A DNA stretch of 64,000 bases from Kitasatospora sp. MAP12-44. Lineage in GTDB: Bacteria; Actinomycetota; Actinomycetes; Streptomycetales; Streptomycetaceae. Shown piece after piece: positions 57,907 to 64,000 of this stretch. The stretch is from NCBI RefSeq assembly GCF_029892095.1, contig NZ_JARZAE010000004.1, forward strand, positions 7,998,001 through 8,062,000. The letters run 5' to 3'. Under the pieces are notes generated by a model. It had not been told where the DNA came from and searched no databases. It worked only from the letters and a program-made list of their open reading frames with translations. Made by a program: the position numbers and the translations under genes. The number at the start of each line of letters is the position of its first letter. Position 1 is the first letter of the stretch.

Positions 57907-58069
57907 CTGCGGGGGCGGTGTGGCGGACGGAGTCTGGTCGGCATGGTGTCCCGCCATGTGGTGTAGCAGGGAGCTTGACGTAGCCGCTGGTCTGGGAGCC
58001 GCCACCGCACCGATGCGGGTCACTTGGCATGGTGGGGACTGGGTGGACTTCTCACGTCGGCTCGGGTGG

Positions 58070-58546
58070 TCAGCCGTGGTGCTCGAAGTCTGCGAATGGA
58101 GAGTCGCGCAGTGGAAGGGGCTTCGGCCACCAGGGCGGTCGGCCGTGCGGGCAGCGGGCGCTCAAGTAATCCCCATGCGGCGGCGCGGCGTTGTACGCCA
58201 GGTCACTGGCAAGGACGGCCGAGAGCATCAGCAGCCCGGCCAGGATTCCGGTCAACGCTCGGACGAAGCGGCGCCGTGACGGGACGAGGAAGCGTCTGGC
58301 CAGGAGGAAGCCCAGTGGGAACGCACAGCAGTACGCAGCGATGAGAGGGAGGTCGAAAAGGAGGTAGAAACGGGGGCTGTCCGCGATGTCGTACGCCGCC
58401 GGCCACGCCATGTTCATGCAGTAGGACCAGCTGTCGCTGATGAAGGAATCAGCTTCGGCCCAGGCCAGAAGGCCGAGCACCACTCCGGCGACTGGCAGCA
58501 GGCATCCCCACCGCCCACGCGAGCCTGGTGTCTGTTCTTCGCTCAC
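58070..58546 (-). CDS. Hypothetical four-helix membrane protein (passenger?)
   Basis: 158 aa: helices LLPVAGVVLGLLAWAEADSF, FYLLFDLPLIAAYCCAFPLG and ALTGILAGLLMLSAVLASDL, plus a polar tail with PPHGDYLSARCPHGRPPWWP. GTG start behind GGGAGGG. No family recognised. Located between the two IS630-type terminal repeats. Confidence 0.6.
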   Translation of the reverse strand: MSEEQTPGSRGRWGCLLPVAGVVLGLLAWAEADSFISDSWSYCMNMAWPAAYDIADSPRFYLLFDLPLIAAYCCAFPLGFLLARRFLVPSRRRFVRALTGILAGLLMLSAVLASDLAYNAAPPHGDYLSARCPHGRPPWWPKPLPLRDSPFADFEHHG

Positions 58547-58597
58547 TGTCCCTCCCGCCCGGGAAGGACGGCAGTCGGCGGGAAACGGTTCCGCTGG

Positions 58598-58936
58598 TCA
58601 GACGTCAAGGGCGGCGAGGTGGGGTCGGCAGGCGCAGTCGAGGGCCTTGGCGGGGGTGCCCGAGGGGCTGCCGGTGGGCAGGATGGTGTCCTCGTAGCGG
58701 TCGCTGCCGACCAGGTAGAGGGCGAAGTCCCACCTCTTGCCGACGGTGCCTGCATAGCGCAGCCGCATCAGCTTGGCCCGTTCGCCGTGGGCCAGTTCCG
58801 CCTCTACGTAGGCGAAGGCGCCGCGGTGACGGACGTGCAGTTGCCTGATCTGCGGCCAGGCGGTGCGGACGCGCTCGCCGAGGCGCGCCTCCACGGACAG
58901 GCGAGCGTGTTCCGAGGGCGTGGGCATGGCGCTCAT
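58598..58936 (-). CDS. Hypothetical protein, 112 aa (passenger?)
   Basis: MSAMPTPSEHARLSVEARLG, then RTAWPQIRQLHVRHRGAFAY, AYVEAELAHGERAKLMRLRY, AGTVGKRWDFALYLVGSDRY and PSGTPAKALDCACRPHLAAL. Single soluble alpha/beta domain that I recognise only as a conserved streptomycete hypothetical. Ends 80-odd bases before the IS630 transposase region, 51 bp upstream of the preceding membrane-protein gene. Confidence 0.65.
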   Translation of the reverse strand: MSAMPTPSEHARLSVEARLGERVRTAWPQIRQLHVRHRGAFAYVEAELAHGERAKLMRLRYAGTVGKRWDFALYLVGSDRYEDTILPTGSPSGTPAKALDCACRPHLAALDV

Positions 58937-59014
58937 CCTGCCCGAGGCGGGGCCCGGGGATGCGGCAGGCTACGACTTGTCCTTGATCCACTTCGTCCGA
59001 TCGGCCTGCCTGCC

Positions 59015-60181
59015 TTGCCCGTTGCCACCGCCCGTCCGATAGTCCCGCGCTCCGCCGAGCGCGAGCGGCTGAAACTGATGGCCTACGGCCACAAGACCGA
59101 GTACCGGCTGCGGATGCGCGCACAGATCGTGCTGCGCGCGGCGCGCGGGCGCTCCAACGCGCGCATCGCTCGTGAGACCGGCCTGCACCTGGACACGGTG
59201 CGGTGCTGGCGGGGCCGGTTCGCCGACCATGGGCTCGCCGGTCTGAGCGACCGGGACCGGTCGGGGCGGCCGCCGTCCTACACGCCGTTGCAGGTGGCCC
59301 AGGCCAAGGCGCTGGCCTGTCGGTTGCCCACCGAGACCGAGGTGCCGCTGGCGCGCTGGTCGTGCCCGGAACTGGCCATCGAACTCGCCTCGCGCGGCAT
59401 CACCGGCCCGATCTCGGCCTCCACCGTGCGCCGCTGGCTGCGCGCGGACGCGATCAAGCCCTGGCAGCACCGCTCCTGGATCTTCATCACCGACCCCGAC
59501 TTCCAGGTCAAGGCCGAGCGGGTGCTGGACCTGTACGCCTGCACCTGGCAGGGCGTCCCGCTCGGCGCGGACGAGTACGTCATCAGCGCGGACGAGAAGA
59601 CCTCCATCCAGGCCCGCTGCCGCTGCCACCCCACCCTCGCACCGGGACGGGCCCGGGCGATGCGGGTGAACCACACCTACGGACGCGGCGGCGCGTTGGC
59701 CTACCTGGCGGCCTACGACGTCCACCGGGCGAAAGTGTTCGGCCGCACTGAGGCACGCACCGGCATCGACCCGTTCATGAACCTGGTCGCCCAGGTCATA
59801 AGCCAGGAGCCCTACGCCGGCGCGAAACGCGTGTTCTGGGTCGTCGACAACGGCTCCTCCCACGCCGGCCAGAAGGCCGCCGACCGCTTGACCGCCGCCT
59901 TCCCGAACGCGGTGCTGGTGCACACACCGGTCCACGCCTCCTGGCTGAACCGGGTGGAGATCTACTTCTCCGTCGTGCAGCGCAAGGTTGTCTCGCCCAA
60001 CGACTTCACCGACCTCGCCCAGGTCGGGGACCGGCTCCGAGCCTTCGAAGACCGCTACAACGCCACGGCACAGCCGTTCCAGTGGAAGTTCACCACCTCC
60101 GACCTGGACGGTCTGCTGGCCAGGCTCGACCGGCACACCGCCGATCACCAGGAAGAATCCTCGCTCCGCCTCGGCGCATGA
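59015..60181 (+). CDS. IS630-family transposase
   Basis: About 388 aa. N-terminal HTH (RMRAQIVLRAARGRSNARIA, RETGLHLDTVRCWRGRFADH, GLAGLSDRDRSGRPPSYTPL), a second HTH (ELAIELASRGITGPISASTV) and DDE residues: Asp in ISADEKTSIQAR, Asp in FWVVDNGSSHAG, Glu in WLNRVEIYFSVVQRK. Start uncertain (TTG 59015 or ATG 59078); the RPIVPRSAERERLKLMAYGH start is family-like. Appears intact. Its nearest convincing left repeat is more than 1 kb away. Confidence 0.92.
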   Translation: MPVATARPIVPRSAERERLKLMAYGHKTEYRLRMRAQIVLRAARGRSNARIARETGLHLDTVRCWRGRFADHGLAGLSDRDRSGRPPSYTPLQVAQAKALACRLPTETEVPLARWSCPELAIELASRGITGPISASTVRRWLRADAIKPWQHRSWIFITDPDFQVKAERVLDLYACTWQGVPLGADEYVISADEKTSIQARCRCHPTLAPGRARAMRVNHTYGRGGALAYLAAYDVHRAKVFGRTEARTGIDPFMNLVAQVISQEPYAGAKRVFWVVDNGSSHAGQKAADRLTAAFPNAVLVHTPVHASWLNRVEIYFSVVQRKVVSPNDFTDLAQVGDRLRAFEDRYNATAQPFQWKFTTSDLDGLLARLDRHTADHQEESSLRLGA

Positions 60182-60216
60182 TCAACCTCCGAAGGACTTA
60201 CGAACCCAACCACTAA
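60182..60216 (-). repeat. Right IS630-type terminal repeat
   Basis: Inverted counterpart of 57872-57906, starting right behind the transposase stop; a TA dinucleotide is at or next to the outer edge of both copies, fitting the TA target of this family. Confidence 0.85.
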
Positions 60217-60332
60217 GCACTCCGGGCGGCCCGTTTCCACCCGTTTTCGGCCCCGCCCGGGCCGGGGGAGCGAAAAGCCGCGATGATGGAGGGAACGGAT
60301 GAACAGGGTGAACCGCGTCAGGGGAGATCCTC

Positions 60333-61247
60333 ATGCCGGCTCTTCAGGACATGACCTTGTCGACCAGCGCCACCGCCACCGCTACCGCCACCGCTACCGC
60401 GCAGACCGCGCAGGCAGCGCGGGACGTACCGTACGGATCGGTGTCACGCGGCCCGGTGGCGATCGAGAACCCTCGCGCGGTGGGCCCGGCCGACGCGCGG
60501 GCCCTGTCGAAGGAGCTCTTCGTGCGCCTGCGCGCGCTGGAGGAGGGCACCAGCGACTACTCGTACGTCCGCGGCACCCTGGTCGAGCTCAACATGGCGC
60601 TGGTGCGGTTCGCCGCCGGGCGGTACCACCACCGCAGCGAGCCGCTGGACGACATCGTCCAGGTCGGCACGATCGGGCTGATCAAGGCGATCGACCGGTT
60701 CGACCCGGCCTTCGACGTCGAGTTCGCCACCTTCGCGCTGCCCACCATCAGCGGTGAGATCAAGCGGTTCTTCCGGGACACCGGCTGGATGGTGCACGTG
60801 CCCAGGCGACTGCAGGAGCTGCGGCTGGCGCTGGCCAAGGCCTCCGACGTCCTGGAGCAGCGGCTCGACCGGGTGCCCACCGTCGCGGAGCTGGCCGAGC
60901 ACCTCGCGCTGCCCGAGGAGGAGGTCGCCGAGGGGCTGCGGGCGAGCAACGCCCAGACCGCGCGCTCGCTGGACGCCGGGTCGGACGGCAGCGACGGCGA
61001 GAGCAGCCTGGTCGACCGCTTCGCCGTCGAGGAGAAGGCCTTCGAGACGACGCTGGAGCTGGAGTCGCTCAAGCCGCTGATCGCCGCCCTGCCCGAGCGT
61101 GAGCGGGCGATCCTGTCGATGCGATTCGGCGCCGAGATGACCCAGGCCCAGATCGGCGAGCGGCTGGGCGTCTCCCAGATGCACGTCTCGCGCATCCTGA
61201 GCCACCTGCTGAACGACCTCCGGACGGCCCTGCTCGCCGAGGAGTGA
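60333..61247 (+). CDS. SigB/SigF-type RNA polymerase sigma factor
   Basis: 304 aa. Regions: SRGTLVELNMALVRFAAGRY-like start of region 2 (VELNMALVRFAAGRYHHRSE, DDIVQVGTIGLIKAIDRFDP, FATFALPTISGEIKRFFRDT), region 3 (VPRRLQELRLALAKASDVLE, LDRVPTVAELAEHLALPEEE) and region 4 (PERERAILSMRFGAEMTQAQ, IGERLGVSQMHVSRILSHLL). GxIKRxxRDxxWMVxVPR is diagnostic of SigB/F/G. The first 40 residues include a Thr-Ala repeat (TATATATATAQTAQ) from a repeated ACCGCN hexamer. ATG preceded by GGGAGAT. No anti-sigma factor adjacent, which is common among streptomycete paralogues. Confidence 0.93.
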   Translation: MPALQDMTLSTSATATATATATAQTAQAARDVPYGSVSRGPVAIENPRAVGPADARALSKELFVRLRALEEGTSDYSYVRGTLVELNMALVRFAAGRYHHRSEPLDDIVQVGTIGLIKAIDRFDPAFDVEFATFALPTISGEIKRFFRDTGWMVHVPRRLQELRLALAKASDVLEQRLDRVPTVAELAEHLALPEEEVAEGLRASNAQTARSLDAGSDGSDGESSLVDRFAVEEKAFETTLELESLKPLIAALPERERAILSMRFGAEMTQAQIGERLGVSQMHVSRILSHLLNDLRTALLAEE

Positions 61248-61334
61248 GCGGGGACGGTGAGCGGGGACAGTGAGCGGACGAGCGTGTGGTCCGATTGCCC
61301 GTTTACCCAGGCCGGGTGCGGTTAGGTGCCTCGT

Positions 61335-61649
61335 ATGAGCAACTACGTGCTGACCATCCCAGGAACCTTCAAGCGCCCTCTCACCGCGGACGCGAAGCAG
61401 CGGCTGCTGGCGGCGCTGCACGGGGTCGACCCCGAGGAGGTCGGCACCGTGACGCCCGACCTGGACGTGCTGACGGCCGAGGAAGGGGGCGTCCACTTCG
61501 TGCTGCGGCTGGAGGTGGCGGCGGAGGACAGCGGTTCCGCCGAGCGGCTGGCCATGACGGTCGCGCTGACCGCGCTGGCGGCGGCGGGCTACCAGGAGGA
61601 CGCCGTGTTCATGGGCGAGCCGGTGGTCACGGGCATCGACGTGCGGTAG
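61335..61649 (+). CDS. Conserved hypothetical protein, 104 aa
   Basis: MSNYVLTIPGTFKRPLTADA, EEVGTVTPDLDVLTAEEGGV, HFVLRLEVAAEDSGSAERLA and TALAAAGYQEDAVFMGEPVV. Alpha/beta protein without recognised motif; Asp/Glu-rich. Starts at ATG 61335 (an in-frame GTG lies 9 bases earlier). Downstream of the sigma factor on the same strand, possibly controlled by it. Confidence 0.7.
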   Translation: MSNYVLTIPGTFKRPLTADAKQRLLAALHGVDPEEVGTVTPDLDVLTAEEGGVHFVLRLEVAAEDSGSAERLAMTVALTALAAAGYQEDAVFMGEPVVTGIDVR

Positions 61650-61827
61650 CAGCGGTAGCAGGGGAGTCGGGATCGGGGTCAGGGTGGTCGGGCTCAGGGC
61701 CCGGAGTCGGAGCCGGGTCCGGATCGGGCAGCGGCGGGGTCGGCTTCGGCGGGACGGGCCGGAACGGCGTGGGATCGGGAGGCACCGGCCCGATGTCGGG
61801 ATCCAGTGGCACGGGGATGGAAGCCAT
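61627..61827 (-). CDS. Small Pro/Asp-rich protein, 66 aa
   Basis: MASIPVPLDPDIGPVPPDPT followed by PFRPVPPKPTPPLPDPDPAP and similar repeats of Pro-Asp/Pro-Glu. The ATG has CAGGAGCG upstream at a suitable distance, the reason for accepting it. Overlaps the end of the plus-strand gene by 23 bases. Low complexity, so a chance frame in GC-rich DNA is not fully excluded. Confidence 0.45.
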   Translation of the reverse strand: MASIPVPLDPDIGPVPPDPTPFRPVPPKPTPPLPDPDPAPTPGPEPDHPDPDPDSPATAATARRCP

Positions 61828-62013
61828 GACTCTTCGCTCCTGGTTGCTCGTTGCTCGTTGCGCGCCTACCCGGCCGCCGCCGGGGCAATCAACTCGGCGC
61901 CATCACCTCGGCCGCCTGTACGACTATTGCGGGGTGTCGGCGCGTCTGCCGTGAAGGCTGTTCGCCGGTGGGTCGAATGGGGTCGGCATCCGCGCCTCTG
62001 AAGGGAACCTCCC

Positions 62014-62247
62014 ATGCGTCATCTGCTTCGACTCCCCACTCTGGCACTGGCGTTGATCCTGCTCACCGGTGCCGCGGCGCTGCTGGCCCCGGCTGCGCCC
62101 GCAGCCGCCGCTGCTGCCGCCGCGCGTCCGCGCCCCGGGCCGATCGCCAACCACTGTGCGACGTTCGTCAGCCACCAGCTCGACGCGCGGCTGCACTCCG
62201 CGGTGCTGGGCAAGGCCTGCACGGGCGTCACCCGCGTCGGCGGTTGA
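62014..62247 (+). CDS. Small secreted protein, 77 aa
   Basis: Signal peptide MRHLLRLPTLALALILLTGA to AAPAAAAAA, then a short mature part of about 40 residues (PIANHCATFVSHQLDARLHS, GKACTGVTRVGG) with two cysteines that could form one disulfide. GAAGGGA RBS. No family recognised. Confidence 0.65.
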   Translation: MRHLLRLPTLALALILLTGAAALLAPAAPAAAAAAAARPRPGPIANHCATFVSHQLDARLHSAVLGKACTGVTRVGG

Positions 62248-62285
62248 CACGCCGGCGGTTGGCACCCGTGCGGTCTGCGCCCGGC

Positions 62286-64000
62286 TCAACTCCCCTCAGG
62301 TAGTAGCCCCTTGATCAGCTCCATCACCGAACTGTCCGTCAGGGTGGTGACATCGCCGAGCTCGCGGTGCTCCGCGATGTCCTTGAGCAGGCGCCGCATG
62401 ATCTTGCCCGAGCGGGTCTTCGGCAGCTCGGGCACGATCAGGATCTGCCGCGGCCGGGCGATCGGGCCGATCACGTGGGTGACGTGGGCGCGCAGGGCCG
62501 CCACCGTCTCCTCGGGGGAGTCCGCGGCCTCGGCACCGGCGGTCCGCAGGATCACGAATGCGACGATGCCCTGCCCGGTGGTGGGATCGGAGGCGCCCAC
62601 CACGGCTGCCTCGGCCACGCTCGGGTGGGAGACCAGCGCGGACTCCACCTCGGTGGTGGAGATCCGGTGCCCGGACACGTTCATCACATCGTCGACGCGG
62701 CCGAGCAGCCAGATGTCGCCGTCCTCGTCCTTCTTGGCACCGTCCCCGGCGAAGTAGACGCCCGGGAAGCGTGACCAGTAGGTGTCGCGGTAGCGCTGCT
62801 CGTCGCCCCAGATGGTCCGCAGCATCGCCGGCCATGGTTCGGTGAGCACCAGGTAGCCGCCGGAGCCGGCCGGTACCGGGCGGCCCTCGTCGTCCACCAC
62901 CTCGGCGCTGACGCCGGGCAGCGGCCCGAGCGCCGAGCCCGGTTTGCAGGTGCTCAGGGCGGGCAGCGGGCTGAGCATCTGGGCGCCGGTCTCGGTCTGC
63001 CACCAGGTGTCCACCACCGGGCAGCGGTCGCCGCCGATGGTGTGCCGGTACCAGACCCAGGCCTCGGGATTGATCGGCTCGCCGACCGAGCCGAGGATCC
63101 GCAGGCTGGAGAGGTCGAAGCGGGCGGGGAACTGCTCGCCCCACTTCATGAAGGTGCGGATCGCGGTCGGCGCGCAGTACAGCACGGTGACGCCGTAGCG
63201 CTCGACGATCTCCCACCAGCGGCCCTGGTGCGGGGTGTCGGGCGTGCCCTCGTACATCACCGAGGTGGTCCCGTTCGCCAGCGGACCGTACACGATGTAC
63301 GAGTGGCCGGTGACCCAGCCGATGTCGGCGGCCGTCCAGAACACGTCCCGGTCGGGCTTGATGTCGAAGACCGCCCAGTGCGACCAGGCCACCTGGGTCA
63401 GATAGCCGCCGGTGGTGTGCAGGATGCCCTTGGGCCGGGCGGTGGTGCCCGAGGTGTACATGATGTACAGCGGGTGCTCGGCGTCGAACGCGCGCGGCAC
63501 GTGCTCGGTGGACTGACGCCCCACCAGCTCGTGCCACCACACGTCCCGGCCCTCGGTGAACGGGACGGCGCTGCCGGTGCGCCGCACCACCAGCACGGTG
63601 CGCACGTCCGGGCACTGCGCCACCGCCTCGTCCACCGCCGGCTTCAGCGGGGCCGCGGCGCCCTTGCGGAAGCCGCCGTCGGCCGTGATCACGACCCGGG
63701 CGTCGCAGTCGAGGATCCGGTCGCGCAGTGCCTCGGCCGAGAATCCGCCGAAGACCACCGTGTGCGGGGCGCCCAGGCGGGCGCAGGCGAGCATCGCGAC
63801 GGCGGTCTCCGGGATCATCGGCATGTACAGCGCGACCCGGTCGCCGGCCTCCACGCCGAGCTCCTCCAGCGCGTTGGCGGCCCGGCAGACCTCGTCCTTC
63901 AGCTCCGCGTACGTCAGCGAGCGCCGGTCGCCGGGCTCGCCCTCCCAGTGGAAGGCGACCCGGTCGCCGTGCCCGGCCGCCACGTGCCGGTCCACGCAGT
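62286..64000 (-). CDS. acs: Acetyl-CoA synthetase, N-terminus beyond window
   Basis: 571 codons visible, lacking roughly the first 70-80 residues at the right edge. AMP-forming synthetase: acetate + ATP + CoA. Motifs: YIMYTSGTTARPKGILHTTG (P-loop), DIGWVTGHSYIVYGPLANGT, GEPINPEAWVWYRHTIG, DTWWQTETGAQMLSP, WLLGRVDDVMNVSGHRISTT, and PKTRSGKIMRRLLKDIAEHR, whose Lys is the residue acetylated by Pat-type enzymes. Complete C-terminal CoA domain. Confidence 0.95.
   Translation of the reverse strand, partial: CVDRHVAAGHGDRVAFHWEGEPGDRRSLTYAELKDEVCRAANALEELGVEAGDRVALYMPMIPETAVAMLACARLGAPHTVVFGGFSAEALRDRILDCDARVVITADGGFRKGAAAPLKPAVDEAVAQCPDVRTVLVVRRTGSAVPFTEGRDVWWHELVGRQSTEHVPRAFDAEHPLYIMYTSGTTARPKGILHTTGGYLTQVAWSHWAVFDIKPDRDVFWTAADIGWVTGHSYIVYGPLANGTTSVMYEGTPDTPHQGRWWEIVERYGVTVLYCAPTAIRTFMKWGEQFPARFDLSSLRILGSVGEPINPEAWVWYRHTIGGDRCPVVDTWWQTETGAQMLSPLPALSTCKPGSALGPLPGVSAEVVDDEGRPVPAGSGGYLVLTEPWPAMLRTIWGDEQRYRDTYWSRFPGVYFAGDGAKKDEDGDIWLLGRVDDVMNVSGHRISTTEVESALVSHPSVAEAAVVGASDPTTGQGIVAFVILRTAGAEAADSPEETVAALRAHVTHVIGPIARPRQILIVPELPKTRSGKIMRRLLKDIAEHRELGDVTTLTDSSVMELIKGLLPEGS

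Noticed and set aside
57875..58279. 134-codon plus-strand frame in the IS630-type left part
   Set aside because: Starts inside the terminal repeat, lacks an RBS, and overlaps the better-supported minus-strand membrane protein.
1..64000. tRNA, rRNA or CRISPR arrays
   Set aside because: No T-loop (GGTTCRAATCC) context with matching acceptor stem, no rRNA-like segment, and no regularly spaced repeats with unique spacers were found by reading; only short tandem repeats listed above.

Overview
This 64-kb window is high-GC actinobacterial DNA with GTG/TTG starts, purine-rich ribosome binding sites and dense, often overlapping genes. A rodlin-like hydrophobic surface protein, nitrate-sensor type histidine kinases, an ECF42-type sigma factor with its DGPF partner and a SigB/SigF-like sigma factor all point to a Streptomycetaceae chromosome (Streptomyces, Kitasatospora or a close relative), probably accessory or arm-proximal sequence given the mobile elements and gene decay.

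Layout. 1-8.6 kb: a histidine kinase running off the left edge, an amidase, a decayed polysaccharide locus (GT2, acyltransferase and GH16 fragments), a rodlin-like gene with a strong terminator hairpin, a TetR-controlled pair of small membrane proteins, a VOC protein, and a divergent SDR/MerR pair of which only stubs and operators remain. 8.8-16 kb: mostly housekeeping genes (peptidase E, SGNH hydrolase, YoaK, DUF427, 6-phosphogluconate dehydrogenase, gamma-carbonic anhydrase, RraA, YchJ, methyltransferase). 16-22.8 kb: a GntR/FadR regulator divergent from a five-gene operon (permease, glutamine-synthetase-like ligase, gamma-glutamyl hydrolase, aldehyde dehydrogenase, SDR) that reads as a gamma-glutamylated amine or ethanolamine degradation pathway, with a palindromic operator and a bidirectional terminator. 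22.8-32 kb: DppA-like peptidase, LysR and SBF-type transporter, a regulator lacking its DNA-binding end, a Tat-exported NlpC/P60 hydrolase, a Tat-exported phospholipase C and a FUSC-type membrane protein.

32-49 kb is the most distinctive part. A membrane GGDEF-EAL protein is divergent from a two-gene operon encoding (i) an MbtH-adenylation-carrier-reductase protein and (ii) an aminoacyl-tRNA transferase of the Aat (leucyl/phenylalanyl-tRNA-protein transferase) fold, translationally coupled to it. With no condensation domain present, the simplest reading is a tRNA-dependent mini-NRPS in which the Aat-like protein makes the peptide bond and the reductase releases an aldehyde. Downstream on the same strand are a 1.57-kaa secreted propeller/HYDIN/lectin protein, a cellulose-synthase-like transferase fused to a GH26-like extracellular domain, and an ArnT/PMT-type glycosyltransferase: a probable surface-glycan module.

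49-64 kb: cold-shock protein, a second nitrate-sensor kinase, DUF2277, the ECF42/DGPF pair, then a nested insertion. An IS200/IS605 element (TnpA and TnpB) carrying a frameshifted transposase element in its left end has split a DUF6204 gene; removing 3,548 bp restores the reading frame exactly. Next is an IS630-like transposase whose only good terminal repeat pair also encloses two passenger genes. The window ends with a stress sigma factor, small proteins and acetyl-CoA synthetase running off the right edge.
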